Both the position numbers and the translations under genes were made by a program. A DNA stretch of 64,000 bases, taken from the NCBI GenBank assembly GCA_003971905.1, contig RSEE01000023.1, forward strand, positions 1-64,000. The letters are read 5' to 3'. Under the pieces are notes generated by a model that did no database searches, was not told the DNA's origin, and saw only the letters and a list, made by a program, of their open reading frames with translations. Source of the stretch: Moniliella sp. 'wahieum'. Its lineage: Eukaryota > Basidiomycota > Moniliellomycetes > Moniliellales > Moniliellaceae. Within the stretch, counting starts at the first letter, position 1; each line of letters starts with the position of its first letter. Shown in pieces: positions 45,242 through 56,337 of the stretch.

Positions 45242-45928
45242 GGGGAGATAGAAGGGGGGGGAGGAGAAGGAGGAGAGGTGGTGGTAGTGAGGCTGTCACG
45301 AAGTGCAGTCGAGGCGGGGAGGGCAGGCAGCCCACGAAGGCGATTTTTTCTCCGTCCTATATATACAGCACGTGCACGGTCTCCGCTGGAAGGCGTGCGA
45401 GCTTGCGCTTGAACAACAGCAGCAGTTGAGGTTAAAAGTTACAAGGCGGATCTGTCGGGGGGAGGGGGCTGACGTAAGGCATGTGGTGGCTGGGTTCGTG
45501 GGCGGCGTAATCGCGTAATCATGTCCAACGCATGCAGTGCTCTGAGATCATTCAGGTTTCAACGCGTAATTATATCGCCTCAGTTGGTGGATGCCGATGA
45601 TGATGGGATGGTATCGTGCCACTTGCCTGTTTACGCCCGGACGGGCCAGCGGAGGCGAGCAGGCGTGGAGTACGTCGAGTGCAACACACCCTGGTTACGT
45701 CAGCCGTTGCACGAGCACACTGCCCCCCCCCTGCCCCCCCCCGGTCGGCAGGTGCAACAGGGTTGGTTGCGTCCCGCACGGGGCCAGCAGCCCCACGCCA
45801 CAAGCGCCTCGTCCCTCAAGTCTGCTCCCGCTTCTTCCCCTCTCCCCCACCACCAAGACTCCTTCCCTGCGCCCCGCCTCCCACACTGCCGTCGTCAGAC
45901 GCGCAGAGACCGACTCTTGCCCGCTCAT
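45242..45928. promoter_or_regulatory. Divergent promoter region of HOM6 and eIF1
   Basis: For HOM6 (read on the minus strand) there is a C/T-rich leader (complement of 45247-45285), a TATATATA-like block near 45357-45364, a CACGTG E-box near 45368, and a TGACGTAA half-CRE near 45470 that resembles a Gcn4/Cpc1-type site. For eIF1 the 200 bp before 45929 are C-rich. Factor binding is inferred from motif resemblance only. Confidence 0.45.
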
Positions 45929-46373
45929 ATGAACATCGAAAACCTCCAGCGCTACGACCCCTTTGCCGACGTCGGCGAGGAACCCCCGGCTCCCAAGTCG
46001 TCTGCTCCTCAGGAGGCTACCAAGCACAAGTCCAAGACCACTGTTGATGGCTACATCCACATTCGTGTTCAGCAGCGCAATGGCCGCAAGACGCTCACCA
46101 CTCTCCAGGGTCTGCCCAAAGGTATGCTTCCTCTCGCTCCTTCTCTCCCTCGTTCCAAATGGTTTGTACTGACAATTATTGGCAACAGAGTACGACCCCA
46201 AGAAGCTCATCAAGGCGTTCAAGAAGGAGTTCGCCTGCAATGGTACGGTTGTCGATGATGTTGAGGCCGGCCAGGTAATCCAATTGCAGGGCGACCAGCG
46301 TCAGAAGATTGCTGCCTTCCTCTCGGAGGAAGTCGGCATTCCCAAGGCGACCATTAAGGTCCACGGTTTCTGA
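45929..46373 (+). CDS. SUI1: Translation initiation factor eIF1
   Basis: eIF1 binds the 40S P-site region and monitors start-codon selection. The ATG at 45929 gives MNIENLQRYDPFADVGEEPP. The SUI1 domain follows with YIHIRVQQRNGRKTLTTLQG, then an intron (46122-46188, GTATGC to ACAG) joining LPK to EYDPKKLIKAFKKEFACNGT, VVDDVEAGQVIQLQGDQRQK and IAAFLSEEVGIPKATIKVHG before F and TGA at 46371-46373. Two exons of 193 and 185 nt give 125 residues with no frame break, slightly longer than the yeast factor in the N-terminal tail. Confidence 0.97.
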
Positions 46374-47321
46374 GCTCATCGGTATGAGCTTACGGGCAGT
46401 TTCTGCTGGGCACTTTTTCTAGCACCTGGGTCTGTTGTGGCCCCAGGCTTGTCGGAAATGAGAGTGCATAAAGTCGACGTTGGCCCATGGGCTCTGTAGC
46501 CCACCTGTATGGTGGCGCTCAGTGGCACTCCCCTACCAATTTGTTGGGTCTCGATCAGTGTTGCTTGCTACAGAGCGAACACTGTTTCCCCCTTGGCAGT
46601 ATCTCCAGTGGCCTGAGCCTCTGGTGGATGAAGCCTCATGGCATCGTGGTGTATACCCAGCAGCCCGTTCCAATTGGACAGTTTGTCGCGAGGCTTTGAA
46701 GCTTGGAGGGTGTGATGCGATGATAGGCGACGTGCATATATAGCCACGTACTCTGGCAGGGGCGGGGACGTTTGGAGAGGCGGGTCGCATTCGCTAGGAA
46801 GAGGGAATAGACACGGAGGGTACGCTCATCTGCGTTGGCTGCTGATCATTTTTGATGGCAAGAGGCTCCAAGCTAGCAGGTCAGTAGGAGCTGGTCTCCA
46901 GGAATGGCGGTGACTAGTGCCAGTGAAGCTTGAAGCTAGCTTGACGTGCTTTACGCTTGAGCTCTGGAAGTGACTGGAAGCACATCGAGACAATGAAACA
47001 GCGACCACAGCGGCTGCCGGGCTACGCTCACCGAAGGCGCGAGCCGCGCGGAGCTCAGCCCAAGCAGTGGCGGGTGACGCGGTGACGTCACGCGTGATGG
47101 TGACCCGCAGCGAACAGCACCGGGCGGAATGACGCGCGAAGAAGCTTGGGCTGGACGCGCCTGGCGGCGGAATGCGGCAAGGGAGCACAGGGCGAGTGGG
47201 TGGACAAAAATTGCTGTGGGCGAGATGAAAGGTGACTGAAATGATAGTTTGAGAAGCTGCCGACGCCTTCGCTTCGCTGCTCCTCTCGCCCCGCTCTTCT
47301 GCGCCGCCACCCCCACCCGAT
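46374..47321. other. Spacer between eIF1 and TOM40
   Basis: No gene recognised. It holds a TGAAGCT heptamer duplication at 46924-46937 and several GAGCTCAG/AGCTCAGC half-palindromes near 47050. The right end should be the TOM40 promoter. Confidence 0.45.
46924..46937. repeat. Heptamer duplication TGAAGCT x2
   Basis: Two perfect copies followed by AGCTTGA; same unit as 40411 and 49006. Confidence 0.8.
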
Positions 47322-48429
47322 ATGGCAGCTCCCGCATCGCCCTTCCCGGACCTCCATACGCCTGGCTCTGCCCCTGGAGAGCCTCTTTCTGAGCAGCTCC
47401 ATCTCCGCCCCAGTCTGACCGCCTGAACGCGGACGAGGGTGCAAACGCTCCCTATGGGTTCTTCACCCCGGTCATCGAAGCCGCCGGGCGTCTGCACGCG
47501 GCCCGCAAGCACCTCGACTTGCCCAACCCAGGCTCCGTTGAACACCTCCAGCGCGAGGTCAAGGCTACGCACCTGACCAACCACTTCTTTGACGGCGCAC
47601 GCGCTGACTTGACCAAGGTGTTTTCCGTTAACCCTGTCTTCCAAGTTACCCATGCCTTCAGCATGCCCAACGCCCCCAACCCGCCCAGCTACAACTTTGG
47701 CGCGGTCTTGGGTGACAGCCGCCACTTCCTTCAGGGTGGCGTTGATGATTCGGGTTCGGTAACTATGCGCGCGAACCGTGGCTGGGGCTTTGGTCACATT
47801 TCCAAGATCCAGGCCCAGCTGGTAAGCGGCTCAGGGTCGTTTGTGCAACTCGAGCACGACTACCAAGGCTCGGACCACAACCTGAATCTCAAGGCGCTCA
47901 ACCCTTCGATCAACAATGGCACCGGTATTTTCATGGGAAGCTACCTGCAATCCCTTACCCGCAACTTTGCCTTTGGCTTGGAGACCGTCGTACAACGGCC
48001 TTCGCCTGAAGTCCAGGAGGCCACTACGGGCTACCACGCCAAGCTCACTGGCGACAAGAAGGACTGGATTGCTACCGTTTCGGCCCAAGGAATGGGGTGC
48101 TGCAAGCCTCCTACTGGCAGAACTTGCGGAACGGGTGGATGTGGCGGCGGACTTGTTGCTGCTTGCGTGGGCCCCAAGCGCGAAGCGACGGCAACTCTCG
48201 GTGCCAAGTGGGACTTCCACATGTCCACCCTCCGGACCCAGATTGACTCGACTGGCAAGCTCGCGACCCAAATCGAACAGCGCTTGCCCCCACCTTCTCC
48301 TTCACTGTGGGTGGAGAGATTGACCATGCCAAGGGCGCCTCGCGCTTTGGTGTGGGTCTTAACATTGAGTCGGGTACCGAGATTGACCCGACCACTGTGC
48401 CGCCGACCCCCCCTTCGCTCCCGCTCTAA
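47322..48429 (+). CDS. TOM40: Mitochondrial import receptor/channel TOM40
   Basis: TOM40 is the beta-barrel pore of the outer-membrane protein translocase. The ATG at 47322 gives MAAPASPFPDLHTPGSAPGE, a Pro-rich cytosolic leader. After a frame change come YGFFTPVIEAAGRLHAARKH, GSVEHLQREVKATHLTNHFF, the helix before strand 1, and DGARADLTKVFSVNPVFQVT. Barrel strands continue with SYNFGAVLGDSRHFLQGGVD, NNGTGIFMGSYLQSLTRNFA and GYHAKLTGDKKDWIATVSAQ. The C-terminal strands are in other frames, KREATATLGAKWDFHMSTLR and SFTVGGEIDHAKGASRFGVG, ending PPTPPSLPL at TAA 48427-48429. The porin beta-signal region is recognisable. Frame changes cluster near 47420, 48090 and 48290. Confidence 0.92.
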
Positions 48430-48925
48430 CCGGCTGCCCTGGTGGGGGATAGGACGGATCAAAAATGCCACAACACTGCTATTGTGTTTTGCTCGGCCTT
48501 GCTCAGCGCTCATGGCCAAGCACCTACTCTTCTCCTCACGCCGCTTCTATCTTGTGCCATCACGCTCGGTACTGTATTTGCCTCTGCATCCTTTGCATTC
48601 ATACACCACCACTTCTCAACTTTTCCATTAAGTTGGGCTCCGTAGTAAACTTTGGAAAGGACAGTGGATTGGCGTACTTCAACAGATGGTACAAATTGAT
48701 GCTCACTCTGGCTCACACAGGTGAATGCACAAATGGGACCATGTGATTCAGCTATTCAGCATTCGCATTCGATACTCGGCGCTGACGCACTGACGAGGAG
48801 AGGGGATATGTCTCCTTCAAATGGGGCATCAACGTCATCAACGGTCAATTGGGTTAGTGCAAATAAAGAGGAGGCTTAATGAGCTTAATGGTCGCGATGA
48901 TGATTGCATCCTCAAGAGTCTCTCA

Positions 48926-48946
48926 CAAGTCTCAAGTCTCAAGTCA
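48926..48946. repeat. Heptamer array CAAGTCW x3
   Basis: CAAGTCT, CAAGTCT, CAAGTCA in tandem. Confidence 0.85.
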
Positions 48947-49005
48947 CTACTAGTCAACGGGGGTCAACAGGATGTGAGAACGCATGGCGTGCGACGGCTA
49001 AAGCG

Positions 49006-49033
49006 TTGAAGCTTGAAGCTTGAAGCTTGAAGA
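49006..49033. repeat. Heptamer array TTGAAGC x4
   Basis: Three perfect copies and a fourth ending in A. The longest array of this unit in the window. Confidence 0.9.
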
Positions 49034-49456
49034 GTGAGCGAAATTTACCTCCTGTGGTTGGGATGGAGATAATGCCGCTCTTAAGCAATGTACATAACCT
49101 TCCGACCGCTCAGAACACCTCGTCAGCGCTTCAGCTTCTGACGGATTCTTCCGCCCTTTCAAGAAAAAGAACGGCAAGAATGAGATTAATGAGAGACGAC
49201 GAGGGGCGTGCGATGAACCTGATGAACGCTCGATTGATATTCCGGAGCGTTATCCCGGAAGAGGCTGGTGTGTGGACCCATAGCGATCTCGCAGCAGTGC
49301 TGGGACATCTGTGTATAGCCGGGCGAGTCCCACCGGTACTACTTTTGATGTAGACGAGAACAGAAGTGTCATCGATCATCGACGATCCACGGCTGGTTGC
49401 CAGCGATGTATGACGCATGATGCTGATGATCGATGATGCATGGTGGACATACACGA

Positions 49457-49491
49457 CATCATGCATCATGCATCATGCATCATGCATCATG
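49457..49491. repeat. Heptamer array CATCATG x5
   Basis: Five perfect consecutive copies, the longest array in the window, just upstream of the ORC1 coding region. Confidence 0.95.
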
Positions 49492-49572
49492 CTTCACATG
49501 ATCACCCTAACCGGTGCAGAACCCGTGTTCCGAGGCGCGCAAGAGGAGACTGGCGCTGTGCAAGTTCCGCGA

Positions 49573-52228
49573 ATGCGCGCTGGCCTAGGGTTGGGTGGAC
49601 GCGACGCGCTGCGTCCGAAATTGCCAAGCGCTCGCTCGATTTCGGAACGGCCGGATCATCAATCTGTTGACGACCCACCACCGACCTCCCTCTTTGTCCT
49701 CGGCCATGCTCTTCGCGCGAAAGCCACTGGCAAGTGGGCGATGCTGTGTACTTCATCGCCGATCCTAACAACCGCCGCGCCCTCCTTCATCCCGGGCTGA
49801 TCATCGCGATCGACCACAAGGCAAAGGGGGGCCCCTCTGCCGTCTTCAGCTCATGGGCTTGGCAGGATCCGAGGTGCTGCGCATCACGATCTCGACTTTG
49901 CTCCCAAACCCGTACGTCTCCCACACGACTGAGAGGTGGCACTAACATGCTGAATGACTAGTATGAGGCATACTTGACCAGCGACTTCACCCCGTTCATC
50001 CCCCTGTCTCGGGTACAACACAAGATCACCATCATGGACGGACAGGCTGTCATGCGGAAGCGACCAAGGACATTTCGGACGACGATCTCTATGTTCGATT
50101 GGGACGAAGTGATTATGCTGCTTTCCTCTGGTGCACAAATTGTTCAACGACTATGTCACCCGCGGCTCAGCACCTTCTGTCGACGCTATCCCCTCGGACG
50201 ACGAAGACGAAGAGGGGAATAATGAAGCCGGTGCTACGAAGCAAGGGATTCAATCTATCACCTGGAGTGAGTGGGTCGACCTATCCAACCGCGATCAGAA
50301 TGGCCGCCCTGTGTTTGCATGGCAAAATCCTCGCTGCGGCTAGTAGTTCCACATTCACCCGACCTACTACCGCGCCCGTTATGGCCGTGGAAGATGCCAC
50401 AGCCAGCACCCCTCACTTACGCAAAATCTTGGGCACGGCCACACCCAAGATGACCCCCCTAAGGTCATCAACCGCCTCTCGCACCCGAACAAGTCTCCAG
50501 TCAAGCGTCGCCCACTTCACTCTTACGCTCGGAGGGCATCGACTGCCACCCTCCATTCTGAGAGCGAATCGGATGATGCCGCTTCCGCTCAGATACGGCG
50601 ACTGACTTTGAATCTCGCTTGTCCGACTTAGAGAGCGGTTCTGAGGAGGAGATGTCCCTGTCCTCCAAGCGTAAGCGGCACACTAAGACTGCTGTCCCCC
50701 GTACCCCCCGCAAACGGACCAAAACCGTGCCTTCCACCCCAGTTACTGGGCGCAAGAAGCTTGCAGCCAAGGTGAAGGCAGCCCGTTTTCCCGACAGCCC
50801 TAGCCCGAGGGGACGATGATGAAGGCGAGAACTCTTGGCCGAGTTGGAGCGCAAGTGCAAGCCATTTGGTGGCGTGGCCAAGGCTCCAGCCCATGAGCGG
50901 GCTCGCTTCCTCCTCCACGTAGGGAGTACTCCATCATTTTGCCTTGCCGCGAAACCGAATTCTGCTCGATCCAAACCACTTGGAGAACGCGCTGGACAAT
51001 CGTCAGGGGGGATGCTTGTACGTGTGCGGCGTTCCGGGACGGGAAAGACAGCCACGTGTCGCCAGGTGTCCGCTCTCTTTGCTCCACCCGCGGAGACGAG
51101 TTCAACTTTGTCGAGATCAACGGGATGAAGCTGGCGAGGCGTCCCAGGTCTACACTGTTCTTGGTCTGCCCTGCGTCCTGAAGACGATACCTCGGGTCGG
51201 GGCCAACTCGGCACTCGACTCGCTCCGTCGCCATTTGAGCGTGGAGCGATGGGCGCCGGTCTCCGTGGCGGCGGACGCAAGATGACGGTGGTCCTCTTGG
51301 ATGAAGTAGACCAGCTACTCACCTCGAGACAGGAGGTACTCTACAACTTGTTCCATTGGCCCCACCTGCCAGGCGCTCGACTAGTTGTCCTCGCTTTGGC
51401 GAACACGATGGATCTTCCTCAACGTGCGCTTTCGGCCCGTGTGGCTTCCCGTTTGGGCGGGGCCAACGTTCCTTTCCAACCTTATGACGATGCCCAATTG
51501 GCCGCTATTGTCCGTTCTCGCCTTGGCATCGCGACGGAAGCCATGGCAGTTTCCCTCCCCAGCCATGGAGCAGGCAGCCAAGGGATGTGCCCAGTCCTTC
51601 CAGCCCCATGCCATCACGCTAATGGCCAAGCGGGTGGCCGTGGTCAATGGGATGCACGACGAATGCTCGATGTTGCGCGTAGGGCCTTGGAGAGGGCAGC
51701 GAGCGCGTCGCCGCAAGGCCAGGCGCCGCCGCCAGTAACGATTGCCGATGTGAATGCTGTCTTTACCGACCTGGCCAGTTCTGGCGTCGCCGTGATGATC
51801 CGTTCTCTCTCCACCCATGCAAAGATGTTACTTTGGGCGGCGCTGTGTGCGCGCAAGACGGGACTGTGCGAGTGCACGGTCGGACCTGGTGGCTACGCAT
51901 GGGGCGTTGGCTGTCGGGCACAGCATGGGGCCGCTGCCACGTCTGCGGCGGTAGAGCGGGCTCGACTGTTTGCGCAAAGGCTTGCTCGACGAGGAGAAAG
52001 CCAGTCGAGACGCCCGCCACGCCCGATTGCGCCAAACCCCTGTCGCTGGAGACGTTGGCTGCGCCCCTGGCCTCTCTTTGCACCCTCGGGCTCTTGTCCC
52101 GTTGGGGAAGGAGTTGCCCCGGCCCGAGCAGGTGCGTGTGCGCGCGTTCTGATTGCGGTGCGGGAAGACGAGGTCGAATTGCGTTGCGGGAAGATGAGGA
52201 TCTTCGGTTCCGCCACTTGGTTGCATGA
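49573..52228 (+). CDS. ORC1: Origin recognition complex subunit 1
   Basis: ORC1 is the AAA+ ATPase that, with ORC2-6, loads the MCM helicase at replication origins. The N-terminal BAH domain is visible in WQVGDAVYFIADPNN, HPGLIIAI and, after an intron near 49910-49962, YEAYLTSDFTPFIPLSRVQH. A basic disordered linker follows (SSKRKRHTKTAVPRTPRKRT). The AAA+ domain shows YVCGVPG followed one frame later by TGKTATC (Walker A, with one G missing from the GGG run near 51030), INGMKLGEASQVY, TVVLLDEVDQLLTSRQEVLY (Walker B), LVVLALANTMDLPQRALSAR (sensor 1) and GDARRMLDVARRALE. The winged-helix C-terminus is frame-broken, ending EDEDLRFRHLVA at TGA 52226-52228 (a stop at 52244 is the alternative). 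The true start is uncertain; 49573 is only the nearest ATG upstream of the BAH domain. Confidence 0.88.
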
Positions 52229-52622
52229 CCGTATGGAAGAGTAAAACGCGCGATTACTGTTTTCCTACCGACCATTACCCTCTTTCTTTGTATAATTTCC
52301 GTGCAAGGAGCGGCAGCAGCCATTGCTCGCTGTGCACTGCCTGGCTTGTGCGGGCCAGGCAAACCACGACATTCATTTCATCCGACGCGCGAAGTGAGGT
52401 AGCTTTACGGTAGCTATACAGGCAGCGCGTAACGGGGTCCAACAATAGTCGGTGTCTGGGGTAAAACGCGATGTGGCCGCTAGGGTTGAACACGCGGAGC
52501 GCGTTCGCGTTGTGGATTGGCGTCTGTTCCGCCGTGGCACCACAGCGCACCCTCGCCACTGCCGGCCAGAGTGCGAGCCCCCAAGCCACCTCTTCTGCCT
52601 CTCTCTCCCCTTCCCCACCGCC
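52229..52622. promoter_or_regulatory. Short intergenic region upstream of SLD5
   Basis: The 394 bp separate two same-strand genes and should contain the ORC1 terminator and SLD5 promoter. It includes TTTGTATAATTTCC near 52287 and a C/T-rich leader before 52623. No other feature is supported. Confidence 0.4.
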
Positions 52623-53769
52623 ATGGCCACGCGCCACGCATACGACTCGGACTCGTCCGACGATGACATTCCCTCTGCGCCGCCTCTGCGCTCCACTGCG
52701 GGGGACCCAGCGAAGCAGGCCTGGATGCCAGCGACGCTACCCCGCCTCTTGCCTTCTCCCCCGTCGAGGCCGCATCGCAGGCCGCTCCGCCGCCGCCCCC
52801 GCCCGCTTTGCGGTAGATGACGACGCTATGGACGAAAGTGCTTGGCCTGGTTCCGAATCTCATTGCGCGCAAGCAGCCTGTTGGACTCCGTTCCCAGGCG
52901 GGGCGCTTCGACCATGTCCCCACTCCCGGCCTCGGTGGCCTGGGGCCTTCGCCGGCCGAGATCATTGCTGCTCTCGGTCCTCCAGGGCCGCCCTTATCTC
53001 CCCCTCCTCGCTCTTCTGGACGAACAGGGCGTAGGTCTGCCCGCGTCGGTGGCTTTGGCTCGCGTTCGGGCCGCATGGCAGTCGGAACGCGGGGCACCCG
53101 AGTTGCGAATTTGGAAGGCGAGGCAGTGGTGGCGGGGAGGCAATGATCGAAGAGCAATCTGACATCCTCAACACCCTTGCCGCAGACGACGATACGACAG
53201 AGGAAGAGCACCTCCGTCTTCGCTTGTGGCCGTGGACATGGAACGGGCCAAATGGCTGCTCAAGGCGTACCTCCAAGTCCGCCTGGCAAGCTGGAGCAGT
53301 ACTCGACCTATATTCAAGACACCAGGGGAAATGCTTAAGCTGTCTTCGGCAGAGCGTGCCTACCTGCGCGGTTTGAGGGACTGCGTCTGCGCACCCTCGC
53401 CTCTACCGTTCTGGACCATTGCCGCCAGAATGGGCAGGGCTAACGACCAGGTCGCCTTGGATGCATGGACTACTGGGATGGGATGGGTACGTGTTTTTGT
53501 TTTGGGTGCGCTTGGCTCTCGACTGACTCCAGTTCCGACAGTGGACAAACCCCCGTTGGACTCGCCCGTTTTTGTGCACTGTCTACAGGACAGCGAGACG
53601 TTGCAATTACCGAGTACAGTCTTACCCCCCCCCCCCCTAGACCATGCGCGCTGACCTCACGGGCCCTTGAAGCGGCACGACGGCCGAAATGAAAAAGGGG
53701 TCCATGCACTTGCTGCGATACAGTGCAATCAAGTCTCTCCTGGATCGAGGCAGGGTGGAGCTGCTCTGA
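52623..53769 (+). CDS. SLD5: GINS complex subunit SLD5
   Basis: SLD5 (GINS4) is a subunit of the GINS tetramer, part of the CMG replicative helicase. The ATG at 52623 has the context CCACCGCCATGG and gives MATRHAYDSDSSDDDIPSAP, a Ser/Asp-rich leader. After frame changes come IEEQSDILNTLAADDDTTEE, DMERAKWLLKAYLQVRLASW (the conserved helical A-domain core), FKTPGEMLKLSSAERAYLRG and the B-domain VDKPPLDSPVFVHCLQDS. The C-terminus, again in another frame, reads KGSMHLLRYSAIKSLLDRGR and VELL, with TGA at 53767-53769, matching the family end. A run of nine or ten C near 53630 is a likely break point. It converges on COX15 with 207 bp between stops. Confidence 0.85.
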
Positions 53770-53976
53770 CTGTCTGGTCGAAGCCCCCGTTCTCAGCATG
53801 TCATTTCGGACGTGCCTCCTCGCATGCATCATGCTCCCTCTATGTATTGCATGCTACGATTCATCGGGTTGGGCTGCATCTGACAACATCGTTAAAAGTG
53901 CGAGTAGCAGGGAAGTGGTGAAAGGGCAGGCCAATTGCGATACCATGAGACGCCAGACCCACTCAGTGTATTTGGG

Positions 53977-55712
53977 TTAGGCCTTGACTTGCTTAGCAGA
54001 GCGTGCGGCCGCTTGCTGTGCCGCTTTGAGCTGGCGCCAGACCATCACTGCATGGGTAGGGCGACGCAGATTGGCTAGGAGGGTCAGGAGCATGCTGAAC
54101 ACGGCCAGGGCAATGGCTTGGTGGGCCGAGGCCAAGGGGATGGGGACCATGTAGATCAAGGTGGCAATGCCCAGCACCACTTGGGTCGCCGCGGCATGGG
54201 TGCTGCCCTTGGCCAGCTTGAGAATCTTGGGAGGCAAGTACAGCGGGCCACCGGGTAAGGTGGCTGTCGCTTTGGGCAACTCGCGTGCTAGTTTCTTGGT
54301 CTTGATCATCAGGCCAATGATGCAGGCAAACGTAGTGACAGCCAGGATCCGGTGCGCCAGCTGCACCGTCACAGGGTTCTGCGTCAGGTTGGCCCAGATC
54401 AGTTGACCCGTCGAGACAGGGGCGTGGGTGCCGTCAGGGCCGGGACGCTGGTAGCGCGTCACGTACCGTTCGTCCCACAGTTCCTTGGAGGGGGGAGTGA
54501 GACGCCAGTCGCCCATGGTGGGGAACTCATTGTAGACCAGGCCGCGTCCAGGCCGGCGACCATAGCACCCGAAACAATCGTCACGCACAGCAACGTCGCC
54601 ACACCAGCGAGTACGCGTGTACTTTCTCACCAGCGGGTGGGCCAGCGCACGGGCATACAGCCGCGCCGCGGCCTCGCCCACCGGCTGACCCGGTTGTGCC
54701 GCAATTCCATTCGGAGACACATCCCAGCCACCAACCTTGCCCGAGCGATGGGCCAGTTTCCAGTCGCGCATGATCCCGAGCCCCGTGTAGAGCATGCCCG
54801 CGTACAGGGCAAAGGCGGCAGCCAGATGGGCCGTGAGCGGAATTGGCTAACACGAGGGTGCCAGTCTGCCACCTCGTTGGACGAGGGGGAGATGCCAGCC
54901 TGCTCTTGCGCCAAGCGCTCAGCAACAAGACTTCCCTTGGGAGGACCAGACCTGACTTGACCATAAACCAACCCAGCGCACCTTGGAATGCAATACCCGC
55001 GCGATCGCGTACAGCTTCCAACGCGTTCCAGGCCCAACCCAACCAGGCTTGGCAAGGAAGAAGGTGGCAGGGATGATGAAAGCGATTCCAATCACACGGC
55101 CGAGTACACGGTGGCCCCACTCCCAGAGGAAAATCGACTTGAAGTCCTCAAGGGTCATGTTCCGGTTCAGCCTGCGCCGAGTTAGCATTGCTTGTCACAT
55201 GTTTTTCGGGGAGAGGAGGGGAGGTACTGACAAGTAAAACTCAGGAGACTGTTTGTACTTTTCCCATTCCTCTTCCCAGCCTGCTTGCCCTGTCGGCAGC
55301 TTCCACCCCATCACAGGGTTCCACTCAACGATCGACAGGCCTGACTCAGTCAGGCGGTAAGGCCGCCAACGATAACGATCCATATACCAGCAAGGCAAGG
55401 AAGAATAGCTGCTTGGCCACGGCGGGTTGGTGAGCGTGATAGGCTTCTCCCCCTCACCGACGAGGGGGAGGTGGGCTCCTGTTGCGAGGACGGGGACGAA
55501 GAAGCAGCGACAGAATCCGCGGACGAGGACGAAGACGAAACAATGAAGCGGAGGACGAGGCGATGCCGCGGCAAAGCGCCAGACGCGGAGCGGGCAAAGC
55601 AGGAGCCGAACGAGATAGTTGAGACCAGCGAAAAGCGAACACATGGGACAGGCGCACGCGGCGTGGAGCGCACTCCAACGCGCGGGGCTGCGAAGTGGAG
55701 AGCACGCGCCAT
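53977..55712 (-). CDS. COX15: Heme A synthase COX15
   Basis: COX15 oxidises heme O to heme A in the inner mitochondrial membrane for cytochrome oxidase. The ATG at 55712 gives [20 protein letters not shown], a presequence-like leader followed by Ser-rich low complexity. Signature segments follow: IWIVIVGGL joined in the next frame to [20 protein letters not shown], then [15 protein letters not shown], an intron, [20 protein letters not shown] (first heme-ligand histidine), [49 protein letters not shown] (second histidine), [20 protein letters not shown] and [20 protein letters not shown] (another histidine). Seven or eight membrane helices are implied. The stop is TAA at 53977-53979. Frame breaks lie near 54810, 55000 and 55430. 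Confidence 0.92.
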
Positions 55713-56337
55713 GGCGGGCGTGCAGGGGCGAGGGCGTAGGAGTGTGCCCCGGATAGGGGCACACATCCCGACGCGCCGCAGCGCCGAGAGTAGGTCAGCC
55801 ATCGACAACCAAGATTGAGTATAAGGGAAGATGGTGGGGGAAGATGTGGGGCAGCTGTTCGGCTTACCAATAGCCGCCTCTGCGGCGCTGGAAGTGGCAC
55901 GATCTTCTTCCTGCCCACTCCGCTGGAGTCGGTGCGTGCGTCGGTGGGTCAGGCCGATCACCGGTCACCGGTCAGGCCGCCAGGCCCCCTCAGGCCATGT
56001 GCACTACCTTGAAATTTGGATCGTCCCTCCCGAGACGTTTATTCTAGGGGCCCATTAGTAACGGTCGTTATCGGCTACCTGTCGCCGACACCAACACTCC
56101 TTCACGACAAGTTCGCGTTACGGTACAGGCAGTGATTATCTCTCATTTGCAACCAGTGGGCTGCTCCGGGTAGATGAACCACAGCCGTCAAGACGTTACG
56201 ATAAGAGGAGGGGGAGGGGAGGGGAGGGGAGTTGAAAATGATCGCATAAAGGTCGATGGAGTACGAGATACGGATGCGCAATAGCTACGCTGTGCGCAAA
56301 AATCAGAAGACTTCAGTTGTCCTGTATATACGCCAAA
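55713..56337. promoter_or_regulatory. Upstream region of COX15 with AGGGG repeats
   Basis: No gene recognised. At about 56208-56231 there are four or five consecutive AGGGG units (CCCCT in the COX15 direction), similar to the tract before the MBL gene at 22360. It could be a C/T-rich promoter element or a stress-element cluster, and as a G-rich strand could fold as a quadruplex. It may instead belong to the 3' flank of the dehydrogenase gene. Confidence 0.4.

Larger units (their letters stand above)
48430..49572. other. Heptamer-rich spacer before ORC1
   Basis: No gene is supported, although a 108-codon plus-strand frame occupies 49027-49353. Three heptamer arrays occur within 570 bp (48926, 49006, 49457), the densest cluster in the window. 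Confidence 0.45.

Noticed and set aside
49027-49353. 108-codon plus-strand frame as a gene
   Set aside because: No family resemblance, no convincing start context or splicing, and it lies inside a repeat-rich spacer.
49457-49491. Telomere-like or CRISPR-like repeat
   Set aside because: CATCATG does not resemble known fungal telomere units (TTAGGG-like), is internal, and the arrays have no spacers.
4445-53769. Programmed ribosomal frameshifting or widespread pseudogenisation
   Set aside because: The slips are many per gene, at different sites, mostly at C/G runs, and hit essential single-copy-type genes; no slippery-site plus structure pattern repeats. Sequencing error is simpler.
56208-56231. 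tRNA or other structured RNA near 56040-56240
   Set aside because: I looked for A and B box sequences and a cloverleaf and found none; the notable element is only the AGGGG run.
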